Origin: Microbacterium testaceum
GTDB taxonomy: Bacteria > Actinomycetota > Actinomycetes > Actinomycetales > Microbacteriaceae
Reading direction: 5' to 3'
Assembly (NCBI RefSeq): GCF_020781835.1
Contig: NZ_JAJGNJ010000002.1
Coordinates: forward strand, 1 to 64,000
Length of the DNA: 64,000 nt
Part shown: one piece after another, positions 53,396 through 60,600 of the stretch
Layout: each line of letters starts with the position of its first letter
How positions within the stretch are numbered: the first letter of the stretch is position 1
The notes under the pieces: generated by a model
What the model was told of the DNA's origin: nothing
What the model saw: only the letters and a program-made list of their open reading frames with translations
The model's database searches: none
Made by a program: the position numbers and the translations under genes

Positions 53396-54190
53396 CTATT
53401 CCGCCAGAGACGCCACGATGCGCTCCATGAGGGCGATCGGCCGCACGATCCTCCGTTCGTCCACCGCCGTGTCGCCCGCGCGACACCGCGCCAGGAAACC
53501 ATCGATCAGGCGCTCGAGGTAGTCCGTCGGTGGGAGGAGTGTCCGCGAGTCGGGTCCCCGGCGAAGCGCGAAGACGCTCCGCGGATCCGAGAGGAAGCGG
53601 AGCGCGACGCCGTCCACGCTCGCGACGATGCCGTCACGCTCACGCCGCACTTCGGGTGCCGCATTCCCCGCCAGAGGCAGCAGTTCGTCGAGGATCTGCG
53701 CGTGGTGGATGCCGTAGAAGGCGAGTCCCCCCTCGGGCGCGTGTGGATCCGCCGGCCCCTGCACCTCCCACCTCGTCACGTCTCCGCAGTGCCGACGAAC
53801 CTCCGCGTCGACCGCCAGGCGGTATCCCGAGTCGCTTTCCAGGAGGACGCCGTTCGCACGGGCGAGCGCGACGAGCTCCCGCGCGTCCGTCGCCGTGAGC
53901 GCCAGCGGCTTGTCGCACATCACGTGGATGCCGGCATCCAGGATCGGTCCCAACCGCTCGAGGCGGTGGTCGGCCGCGTGCGCGAACTCCAGGACGACGT
54001 CGACGTGGATGTCACCGAGAGCCGCGCCGAGATCGTCGACCACGGCACCATGGGACCCGAGGAGCGCCGCGAGGTCAGCGGGCACGGACCGCCCGTCCGT
54101 GGCGAGGACGGAGATCCCTCCCCGGGCGGCAAGGTGCTGCGCCACTCGTTTCGGGCGAGAACTGTCGAGGCCGGTCACGGCGATGCGCAT
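53396..54190 (-). CDS. Gfo/Idh/MocA family oxidoreductase (short form)
   Basis: 264 aa, ATG at 54190 with GGAGG upstream. Rossmann start IAVTGLDSSRPKRVAQHL, VDVVLEFAHAADH, and CDKPLALTATDARELVALARANG with the Lys-Pro pair of the family (Cys-Asp-Lys-Pro in place of Glu-Lys-Pro). It is shorter than usual because the C-terminal sheet is reduced. Divergent from nagB with a shared CAAACGTTTG operator. Substrate probably a sugar of this locus. Confidence 0.82.
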   Translation of the reverse strand: MRIAVTGLDSSRPKRVAQHLAARGGISVLATDGRSVPADLAALLGSHGAVVDDLGAALGDIHVDVVLEFAHAADHRLERLGPILDAGIHVMCDKPLALTATDARELVALARANGVLLESDSGYRLAVDAEVRRHCGDVTRWEVQGPADPHAPEGGLAFYGIHHAQILDELLPLAGNAAPEVRRERDGIVASVDGVALRFLSDPRSVFALRRGPDSRTLLPPTDYLERLIDGFLARCRAGDTAVDERRIVRPIALMERIVASLAE

Positions 54191-54209
54191 GATCCTCCGG
54201 TTGCTTGTG

Positions 54210-54219
54210 CAAACGTTTG
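54210..54219. promoter_or_regulatory. LacI-type operator CAAACGTTTG (3 of 3)
   Basis: Lies in the 76-base gap between the divergent dehydrogenase (start 54190) and nagB (start 54267). Identical to the other two sites in the island. Confidence 0.88.
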
Positions 54220-54266
54220 TCATTATCGTGGCCGCATCGTCGCCATCCCGCAAGGAGCCCCTCATC

Positions 54267-55022
54267 GTGTCCACGAGCACCGAACACCGCCCCGCCATCG
54301 TCACGTCCGTCACGCCGGAAGCCCTCGGGGCGGCGGCAGCGGACGCGGCAGCCGCCGTCCTGCGCACAAGCCTCGCGGACGGCGGCGACGTGCGCGTCAT
54401 GCTGGCGGCTGCACCGAGCCAGGAGCACACGCTGGCGGCCCTCGCGAACACCCCCGGCATCGACTGGAGCCGCGTCGTGGCCTTCCACATGGACGATTAC
54501 CTCGGCCTCCCCGACGACGCACCGCAGGGCTTCGCCAACTGGCTCGAGCGCCACTTCATCTCGCGGGTGCCGGGGCTCCGCTTCGAGCGGATGCGTCCCG
54601 ACGGGGATGCCGAAGCCGAAGCGCAGCGCTACGAGGCCGTCCTGGGGACCGACCCCTTCGACCTCGTCCTCCTGGGGCTCGGTGTGAACGGCCACCTCGC
54701 GTTCAACGACCCCCCGGCGCTGCTGGACGACCCTCGTGGGGTGCGCGTGGTCGAGCTCGACGACGTCAGCCGTCAGCAGCAGGTCGACGAAGGCCACTTC
54801 GCCACGCGGGACGACGTCCCCCGGCGAGCGCTGACCGTGACCATCCCCCGCCTGCTCAACGCGCGAGAGATCATCGCCTCGGTACCCGGTGGCCAGAAGC
54901 GGCAGGCCGTGATCGAGGCGCTGAGCGAGCCGATCGGCGGAACCCATCCCGGCACCGCCCTGCGCACGCACCCGCGGGTCCGTCTCTTCCTCGACGTCCA
55001 GTCCGCACCTTCCCTGCCGTGA
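54267..55022 (+). CDS. nagB: glucosamine-6-phosphate deaminase
   Basis: 251 aa from the GTG at 54267 with AAGGAG upstream. Diagnostic motifs: VVAFHMDDYLGL (catalytic Asp pair), LLGLGVNGHLAFNDP and the lid region HFATRDDVPRRALTVTIPRLLNA. Converts glucosamine-6-phosphate to fructose-6-phosphate and ammonia. Heads the operon nagB, SIS gene, nagA with GTGA overlaps between all three. Confidence 0.92.
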   Translation: MSTSTEHRPAIVTSVTPEALGAAAADAAAAVLRTSLADGGDVRVMLAAAPSQEHTLAALANTPGIDWSRVVAFHMDDYLGLPDDAPQGFANWLERHFISRVPGLRFERMRPDGDAEAEAQRYEAVLGTDPFDLVLLGLGVNGHLAFNDPPALLDDPRGVRVVELDDVSRQQQVDEGHFATRDDVPRRALTVTIPRLLNAREIIASVPGGQKRQAVIEALSEPIGGTHPGTALRTHPRVRLFLDVQSAPSLP

Positions 55023-55759
55023 CCGGGCTCGGCTCGACGATCGCCGCGCGAGTCGGCGCACTGTACGCGGAGATCATCGCCGCGAACCCCGACAGCGTGC
55101 CCCGCGCCGCACAGCGCATCGCCTCGGCCGTGCGAGAGGATCGCCTCGTGTACGCCTTCGGCCCGGGAGCCCACTCGCACCTCGGGATCCAGGACGTCTT
55201 CTACCGGCCCGGGATGCTCGCTGCCGTGGCCCCCGTGCTGGATGAGGCGACGCTGCTCACCAACGGCGCTCGCGCCTCCACCCGCGCGGAACGCACTCCC
55301 GGCCGCGGCGAGGAGATCGTCGCCGCGAGCGGCATCGGGCCCGGCGACGTCGCGCTCGTCGTGAACACGGCCGGGGTGAACGCCACGGTCGTCGAGATCG
55401 CCCGCGCGATCACGACACGCGGGGCGCAGGTGGTCGGGTTCTCGTCCCGTGCGTGCGAGCGGGCCGTGGACGCGGATCACCCGGGTCGACTCGAGGGCGG
55501 TACCGCTCTGTCGACGCTGGCCGCGACCCACGTGGACACGTGCGTTCCCCCCGGCGACGCCGAAACGATCGACGGGGGACCGCTCGGCGTGCCGCTCACC
55601 ACCGCCGCCCAGTCGTTCGCGCTCACGTGGACCTTGGCGGAGAGCGCGCGGCTGCTCGGCCCCGACGCCCCGGTCTGGGCGTCGAGCTACTCCGACGGCG
55701 GAGACGCGCACAACGCCGCGATCATGGCGCGGTACGCCCCCCGGGTGGTCGCGCTGTGA
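55019..55759 (+). CDS. SIS-domain sugar isomerase-like protein (UPF0309 type)
   Basis: 246 aa. A sugar-phosphate isomerase/binding domain is indicated by VYAFGPGAHSHLGIQDVFYRPGML, LVVNTAGVNATVVEIARAITTRGAQVVGFSS and the C-terminal DGGDAHNAAIMARY. GTG start overlaps the nagB stop. Related proteins sit in GlcNAc catabolic operons and act as isomerases, etherases or sugar-phosphate sensors; which applies here is open. Confidence 0.8.
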   Translation: MTGLGSTIAARVGALYAEIIAANPDSVPRAAQRIASAVREDRLVYAFGPGAHSHLGIQDVFYRPGMLAAVAPVLDEATLLTNGARASTRAERTPGRGEEIVAASGIGPGDVALVVNTAGVNATVVEIARAITTRGAQVVGFSSRACERAVDADHPGRLEGGTALSTLAATHVDTCVPPGDAETIDGGPLGVPLTTAAQSFALTWTLAESARLLGPDAPVWASSYSDGGDAHNAAIMARYAPRVVAL

Positions 55760-56892
55760 GCGTCTTCGAGGGCCTCGCCCCCGCCGGAGACGCCGTGCTG
55801 CGGATCGAGGTGCGCGACGGCGTCATCGTCGATGTGGTCCGTCGAGCCACCGCGGATGCCGATGGCATCCCGCTCCTCCTCCCCGGACTCGTCGACGTCC
55901 AGGTCAACGGGTACGCGGGGTGGGACGTCAACGCGGACGATGTCAGCTCCGACACCATCGTCGAGATCACCGCCGCTTTGCGCGCCGTGGGCACGACCAC
56001 GTGGGTTCCCACCGTCATCACGGCCCCCGAGGAGAAGATCGTCCGCGCACTGAGGGCCGTACGAGACGCCCGCGCGAAAGACCCACGGGTCCGTGACGCC
56101 ATCCCGTGCGCCCACGTCGAGGGCCCGTTCATCTCTGCCGACGACGGTGCGGCCGGGGTGCACGACCGGGCGTGGATCCGCCCCCTCGACGCCGACGAGG
56201 TGGAGCGGTGGAGCCAGGCGGGACCGGTCGGAATCGTGACGGTGTCCCCGCACACGGCGGATGCCGCCGACCACATCGCCCGCATCGTGCGGCGTGGTGT
56301 CGTCGTCTCGGTCGGTCACACCTCGGCCGACCACCGCCAGATCCGCGCCGCCGTCGACGCGGGCGCCACGATGGCCACTCACCTCGGCAACGGCATCCCG
56401 ACGATGCTGCCGCGGCATCCGAACCCGATCTGGACACTGCTCGACGACGACCGCGTCACCGTCGGCCTCATCGCGGACGGGCATCATCTGCCGGACGAGA
56501 CGCTGCGCGCGATGATGCGGGCGAAAGGTCCGGGGCGGGCCTACCTCGTCTCGGACCTCACGGCTCTGGGCGGTCTTCCCCCGGGCGAGTACGAGACGCC
56601 CGTCGGTGGCCGAGTCAGCCTGTCGGCCGATCTGCGTCTCGGACACCTCGGTTCCGACATGCTCGCCGGCGCCGCGGCGACCCTGTTCGACGGGTTCCGG
56701 CGGGTCGCGCGGATGCCGGACGTCGGGCTCGACCGCGCGCTCGAGGCGGCGGCAGCGACTCCCGCGCGTCTCACCCCGGCGGCGCGGCCGGGGTTGGCCT
56801 CCCTGTCGCCCGGATCCCCGGCAGATCTCCTCCTGGTGGAACCCGCCGAGCTCACCATTCAGCAGGTCATCGTCGGCGGCGAGCGCGCGTAG
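55756..56892 (+). CDS. nagA: N-acetylglucosamine-6-phosphate deacetylase-like (NagA)
   Basis: 378 aa from a GTG overlapping the preceding stop. Amidohydrolase fold: LLPGLVDVQVNGYAGWDVN, CAHVEGPFIS with metal-binding Glu, VGHTSAD, GLIADGHHLP and SDLTALGG with the catalytic Asp. Variation: the usual THLFNAM segment is replaced by THLGNGIPTMLPRHPNPIW, so this is a divergent subgroup. Removes acetate from GlcNAc-6-phosphate to feed NagB. Confidence 0.88.
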   Translation: MSVFEGLAPAGDAVLRIEVRDGVIVDVVRRATADADGIPLLLPGLVDVQVNGYAGWDVNADDVSSDTIVEITAALRAVGTTTWVPTVITAPEEKIVRALRAVRDARAKDPRVRDAIPCAHVEGPFISADDGAAGVHDRAWIRPLDADEVERWSQAGPVGIVTVSPHTADAADHIARIVRRGVVVSVGHTSADHRQIRAAVDAGATMATHLGNGIPTMLPRHPNPIWTLLDDDRVTVGLIADGHHLPDETLRAMMRAKGPGRAYLVSDLTALGGLPPGEYETPVGGRVSLSADLRLGHLGSDMLAGAAATLFDGFRRVARMPDVGLDRALEAAAATPARLTPAARPGLASLSPGSPADLLLVEPAELTIQQVIVGGERA

Positions 56893-56920
56893 CTCCCGCA
56901 TCTCCGATCCCGCGACGCGT

Positions 56921-56970
56921 CGGTGACGGAGGTGCGTCCAGTGTAGGTCGGGTGGGGCCGGCGCGGGAGG
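56921..56970. repeat. 50-bp direct repeat, right copy
   Basis: Exact duplicate of 40655-40704, located 28 bases after the nagA stop codon. The sequences immediately beyond the repeat differ from those of the left copy. Distance between copies is 16.27 kb. Confidence 0.9.
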
Positions 56971-56993
56971 TTCCGCTTCACCGGGCGCGATCG

Positions 56994-57028
56994 GTGCACC
57001 GGGGCGGTCATCGATCGCCCCGGTGCAC
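56994..57028. terminator. hairpin of the GTGCA..GGGGCG intergenic family
   Basis: GTGCACCGGGGCG (56994-57006) pairs perfectly with CGCCCCGGTGCAC (57016-57028), nine-base loop, flanked by GGGCGCGATC and AAAAAGCGCCCC. It lies between the convergent nagA and the 57042 gene. Confidence 0.85.
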
Positions 57029-57041
57029 AAAAAGCGCCCCG

Positions 57042-57593
57042 CTATGGCGCGACCTCCCACGAGACGACGTGGGCGTGCTCCAGAGGGACCGGATCCGGCG
57101 CCAGAACATGCGGGATGCCGTGGAACCACGCTCCGCTCACCCCGCGACGCGCGCATTGCTCGAGCCAGGCACGGTTCTGGGGTGTCGTGGTCAGGGCGGC
57201 TCGGTGAGACGCTCGGTCGAACGGGGTGACCTCTCGCGGGTCGATGGGATCGCCCGTGGCGGTCAGCGTGCGGTCCAGCACGACGCTGCCCTCGGGGAGA
57301 TCCGCAGCGGGGATGGCCCAGAACTCCATGGGCGGTCGCCGGCGTCCCCGGATCTCGGCCCACGCCTGCCAGATCGCGTGCGGGTGCACGGGAGAGAGGA
57401 AGACGACCTCCGTCCACCGCCGACCCATCCCCGGGATGACCGTGTCGCGCAATCGCCGCCTCTCGGGGGTGTCGTCGTATTTCTCGAGCGCGGCCCGATG
57501 AGCATCGCCGTCCACCGCCGCCAGTGCACTCACGGGCAGCAGCGACGAGGTACCGGGTGCCAGCGGCACGCAGGCGTGGAAGACGGCATCCAT
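57042..57593 (-). CDS. hypothetical protein, 183 aa
   Basis: Soluble protein without signal peptide or membrane span. It has many Arg/Pro residues and recognisable blocks such as RDTVIPGMGRRWTEVVFLSPVHPHAIWQAWAEIRG and NRAWLEQCARRGVSGAWFHGIPHV, but I do not know the family. ATG at 57593 with a GAGGGG site. It stands alone between the sugar island and the alcohol dehydrogenase gene. Confidence 0.65.
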   Translation of the reverse strand: MDAVFHACVPLAPGTSSLLPVSALAAVDGDAHRAALEKYDDTPERRRLRDTVIPGMGRRWTEVVFLSPVHPHAIWQAWAEIRGRRRPPMEFWAIPAADLPEGSVVLDRTLTATGDPIDPREVTPFDRASHRAALTTTPQNRAWLEQCARRGVSGAWFHGIPHVLAPDPVPLEHAHVVSWEVAP

Positions 57594-57705
57594 CCCCTCA
57601 CTCTGCCCGCGCGAAACCCTCTCGATCAGCAGAAATCGCCGTCAACCCCCGCACGCGAAGCGGGAGCGTGGACGCACGGTGCACGGAACGAGAGAAAGGG
57701 ATGCC

Positions 57706-58740
57706 ATGAAGGCAGTGCAGTACCGCGAGATCGGTAAAGGACCCGAGGTCGTCGACATCGAAGACCCGCACCCGGGCCCCGGGCAGGTGCGCCTCAGGGT
57801 GACGGCGGCGGGACTCTGCCACTCGGACTGGTTCGTGATGGACCTGCCGGAGGAGCAGTACACGTACGGTCTTCCGCTGACCCTGGGCCACGAGGGCGCC
57901 GGTGTGGTGGATGAGCTCGGTGAGGGCGTCGAGGGCGTCGAGATCGGTGCCGCTTACGCCATCTACGGCCCGTGGGGCTGTGGCCGCTGCCACGCGTGCG
58001 CGAAGGGCGCCGAGAACTACTGCCCGCACGCCGCTGAGTTGGGCATCACCCCGCCCGGACTCGGCAGCCCCGGCGCGATGGCCGAGTACGTCATCGTCGA
58101 CGATCCGCGGCACCTCGTTCCGCTCGGGGACCTCGACCCCGTCGAGACCGTGTCGCTGACCGACGCCGGCTTGACGCCGTACCACGCGATCGTCTCGGCG
58201 AAGGAGAAGCTGTATCCCGGTGCCACCGCCGTCGTGATCGGCGTCGGCGGGCTCGGGCACGTCGGCGTGCAGATCCTCCGGGCCATCTCGGAAGTCACCG
58301 TCATCGCGGTCGACCTCGGCGAGGACAAGCTCGCCCTCGCCCGCGAGGTCGGCGCGCACCACACGGTGACCTCCGACGAGCACGCCGCCGAGCGCATCCG
58401 CGAGCTGACCGGCGGCCTCGGCGCGGCGGCGGTGTTCGACTTCGTCGGCGTGCAGCCCACGATCGACCTGGCGCGAAAGGTCGCGGCGATCGACAGCTTC
58501 ATCCACATCGTCGGTATCGGCGGCGGCATCCTCCCCACCGGCTTCTTCTCGACGCCGATGGGCGCCGCGGTGCGTGCGCCGTACTGGGGCACGCGCAGCG
58601 AGCTCATCGAGGTGCTCGACCTCGCCCGCACCGGCGCCGTCGGAGTGCACGTCGAGCGCTACGGCTTCGAGTCCGCGGTCGAGGCGTACCAGCGCCTCCA
58701 CCACGGCGAGGTGCGCGGGCGCGCGGTCGTCGTCCCGTAA
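57706..58740 (+). CDS. zinc-dependent alcohol dehydrogenase (MDR family)
   Basis: 344 aa. Catalytic zinc ligands Cys38 and His62 with Glu63, structural zinc cysteines 92, 95, 98 and 106 (GCGRCHACAKGAENYC), Rossmann motif GVGGLGHVGVQ and HGEVRGRAVVVP at the end. The ATG at 57706 follows GAGAAAGG. NAD-preferring enzymes of this group oxidise primary, secondary or aromatic alcohols; the substrate is open. Confidence 0.92.
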   Translation: MKAVQYREIGKGPEVVDIEDPHPGPGQVRLRVTAAGLCHSDWFVMDLPEEQYTYGLPLTLGHEGAGVVDELGEGVEGVEIGAAYAIYGPWGCGRCHACAKGAENYCPHAAELGITPPGLGSPGAMAEYVIVDDPRHLVPLGDLDPVETVSLTDAGLTPYHAIVSAKEKLYPGATAVVIGVGGLGHVGVQILRAISEVTVIAVDLGEDKLALAREVGAHHTVTSDEHAAERIRELTGGLGAAAVFDFVGVQPTIDLARKVAAIDSFIHIVGIGGGILPTGFFSTPMGAAVRAPYWGTRSELIEVLDLARTGAVGVHVERYGFESAVEAYQRLHHGEVRGRAVVVP

Positions 58741-58776
58741 GCACGGCGCCGCGGCCGGGCGTTCGGAGCGTGATCG

Positions 58777-58811
58777 GTGCAGTGGGGCGCGCAATCACCG
58801 CCCCACTGCAC
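58777..58811. terminator. hairpin of the GTGCA..GGGGCG intergenic family
   Basis: GTGCAGTGGGGCG (58777-58789) pairs perfectly with CGCCCCACTGCAC (58799-58811), nine-base loop, 36 bases after the alcohol dehydrogenase stop; flanked by GTGATC and TTTCGCGCCCC. Confidence 0.85.
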
Positions 58812-58907
58812 GTTTCGCGCCCCTGACCGACCAGGGAGGCATACGCACCGCGCACTACCGCGCATCGCGTGGTACTGTCCCTCACAGACAAGCGAAAGGG
58901 GGCGCGC

Positions 58908-59267
58908 GTGGATACGACGCAGCTACTGAAGGGAGTGCTGGATGCCGCTGTGCTCGCGGTCGTCCAGCACGATGACGGGTACGGGTACGACATCGTGCGG
59001 CGACTCCGCGATGCGGGGCTCGGTGAGGTGGGGGATGCCTCGGTGTACGGGACGCTGCGACGGCTGTACTCCGCCGGGGCGCTGTCGAGCTACGTCGTCC
59101 CCTCGGACGGCGGACCGCACCGCAAGTACTACGCGATCAACGCCCAGGGCCGCGAGCTGCTCGATGCGCAGCGCGCGAGCTGGGCACACTTCTCCACGGC
59201 CATGACGAACCTGCTCGACGACACCGCCCGCCCCACGGTCCTGCGCACGATCGGAGACGCCCGATGA
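58908..59267 (+). CDS. PadR family transcriptional regulator
   Basis: 119 aa from the GTG at 58908 with GAAAGGGGG upstream. Winged helix with PadR features: LLKGVLDAAVLAVVQHDDGYGYDIVRRLRDAG, DASVYGTLRRLYSAGALSSYVV and RKYYAINAQGRELL. Overlaps the next gene by ATGA, the usual PadR plus HAAS-domain membrane protein pair, in which the regulator controls its own operon. Confidence 0.92.
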   Translation: MDTTQLLKGVLDAAVLAVVQHDDGYGYDIVRRLRDAGLGEVGDASVYGTLRRLYSAGALSSYVVPSDGGPHRKYYAINAQGRELLDAQRASWAHFSTAMTNLLDDTARPTVLRTIGDAR

Positions 59268-60349
59268 TCACCACGCCCGTTCGCGACGACATCCAGGCCT
59301 TCGCCGCCGCCGTCCGCGCGCACCTCGACGACCTCCCGACCGACGACGTCGACGATCTGCTCGACGGCCTCGAGGCTGATCTGTCCGACCAGGCGGCCGA
59401 GGCCGGCGATGACTTCACCCTCCCGGATGCCACGACGTACGCCGCCGAACTGCGCGCCGCCGCGGGACTCCCGGACCGCAGCGACAGCGCACCCGTCGAC
59501 AAGCGCCCCACGATCCGTAAGCGCCTCGCGGACTTCCGGGCGTCGGCCGACACCCAGATCCGACGGAACCCGGGCGCCGCCTGGCTGCTCGACCTGTTGG
59601 CATCCCTTCGTCCGATCTGGTGGGTCCTCCGCGCGGTGGTGCTGTACCTCATGATCGGGCCGTTCTTCTGGTCGGGCTACCGCTCGATGTCGGGCATGGT
59701 CGCTCACCTGATCGGGGCGCTCCAATTCCCCGGAATCGTGCTCCTGGCAGCCCTGCTGGTGCTGAGCGTGCAATGGGGTCGCGGACGATGGGCGCCCAAT
59801 GCGGTCGTGCGCGGCATCCGCACCGCGGTGACTGTCGTCACCGTTCTGGCGACGCCCTTCACGCTCGCGGCGATCGGCGGCGATCTACGGTCCCTGGTGT
59901 GGGATGTGCCGAGTGACGGCATGGCCGCGCCGTACACGTCGGGGCTCTCCCTCGACGGCCAACGCGTCCGCAACATCTACGCGTTCGACGCCGACGGCAA
60001 CCCGATCCCGACGGTGCAGCTGTTCGACCAGAACGGCACTGCGCTCACGACCGTGGGCAACGCGAACGGCGAGGCTCCCTTCGACAGCTACTTCTACGGC
60101 GGAGGCGGTCCTGTGCCCGTTCCCTACACGGCCCCCGGTGCCGCCGATGCGTGGAACATCTACCCGCTGCGCGAGATCCCGGCGGGAGTGATGAGCTGGG
60201 ACCCGGCGGAGGACGTCGAGCGGGCCACGGAGCCGACGTTCCCCTTCCTCCGCGTCCAGCCGGTCCCGACGGGCGTGGCCCCCACCACCGGAGCAGAGGC
60301 CGACGTCACACCGCAGCCGACGCCGACCCCGGCAGCGCCGACGCCATGA
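59264..60349 (+). CDS. HAAS-domain membrane protein
   Basis: 361 aa. Residues 1-75 form the HAAS-like cytoplasmic domain (HLDDLPTDDVDDLLDGLEADLSDQAAEAG...). Transmembrane segments near 118-140, 146-168 and 190-210 follow, and an extracytoplasmic C-terminal domain ends in a Pro/Thr-rich tail. Partner of PadR; such pairs respond to membrane stress, but the specific role is unknown. Confidence 0.82.
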   Translation: MITTPVRDDIQAFAAAVRAHLDDLPTDDVDDLLDGLEADLSDQAAEAGDDFTLPDATTYAAELRAAAGLPDRSDSAPVDKRPTIRKRLADFRASADTQIRRNPGAAWLLDLLASLRPIWWVLRAVVLYLMIGPFFWSGYRSMSGMVAHLIGALQFPGIVLLAALLVLSVQWGRGRWAPNAVVRGIRTAVTVVTVLATPFTLAAIGGDLRSLVWDVPSDGMAAPYTSGLSLDGQRVRNIYAFDADGNPIPTVQLFDQNGTALTTVGNANGEAPFDSYFYGGGGPVPVPYTAPGAADAWNIYPLREIPAGVMSWDPAEDVERATEPTFPFLRVQPVPTGVAPTTGAEADVTPQPTPTPAAPTP

Positions 60350-60540
60350 GCGACCAGCCCAGGATCGTGAGCATCGACCTCACGCACCTCGTGGTCGCGG
60401 CCCTGGAGCAGGAAGGCGACGAGGACGACGAGGCATCCGGAACTTCGGGGCGTGATTCGGCGGATTGGGGGGCCGGATCACGCCCCGTTGTGCGTGTGGT
60501 TGGGCATGGGGCGCGATCCGTGCAGCGGGGCGGACAGTGA
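60346..60540 (+). CDS. 64-aa small protein, C-terminus read through repeat DNA
   Basis: The ATG overlaps the stop of the membrane protein gene (ATGA), which suggests coupled translation. The first 35 residues (SDQPRIVSIDLTHLVVAALEQ and an acidic EGDEDDE stretch) look like a genuine small protein. The rest, from about 60447, is encoded inside the intergenic hairpin repeat, so the C-terminus was probably created or extended by the repeat. Function unknown. Confidence 0.45.
   Translation: MSDQPRIVSIDLTHLVVAALEQEGDEDDEASGTSGRDSADWGAGSRPVVRVVGHGARSVQRGGQ
60447..60486. repeat. imperfect inverted repeat GGGGCGTGAT..ATCACGCCCC
   Basis: GGGGCGTGATTCGG (60447-60460) and CCGGATCACGCCCC (60473-60486) pair with one mismatch. 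Belongs with the adjacent hairpin 60520-60554 to the dispersed intergenic family. Confidence 0.75.
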
Positions 60541-60554
60541 CCGCCCCGCTGCAC
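60520..60554. terminator. hairpin of the GTGCA..GGGGCG intergenic family
   Basis: GTGCAGCGGGGCGG (60520-60533) pairs perfectly with CCGCCCCGCTGCAC (60541-60554), seven-base loop, between the convergent small gene and the CCA-adding enzyme gene; followed by CACGCCCCAAACC as in the repeat at 11302. Confidence 0.85.
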
Positions 60555-60600
60555 GATCCACGCCCCAAACCCGTCACGGCCCGAAACGTGCGGACCAACC

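Noticed and set aside
40655..56970. Prophage or integrative element with att sites
   Set aside because: Direct repeats bracket the block, but no integrase, relaxase, tRNA or phage gene is inside, so only a repeat-bounded island is claimed.
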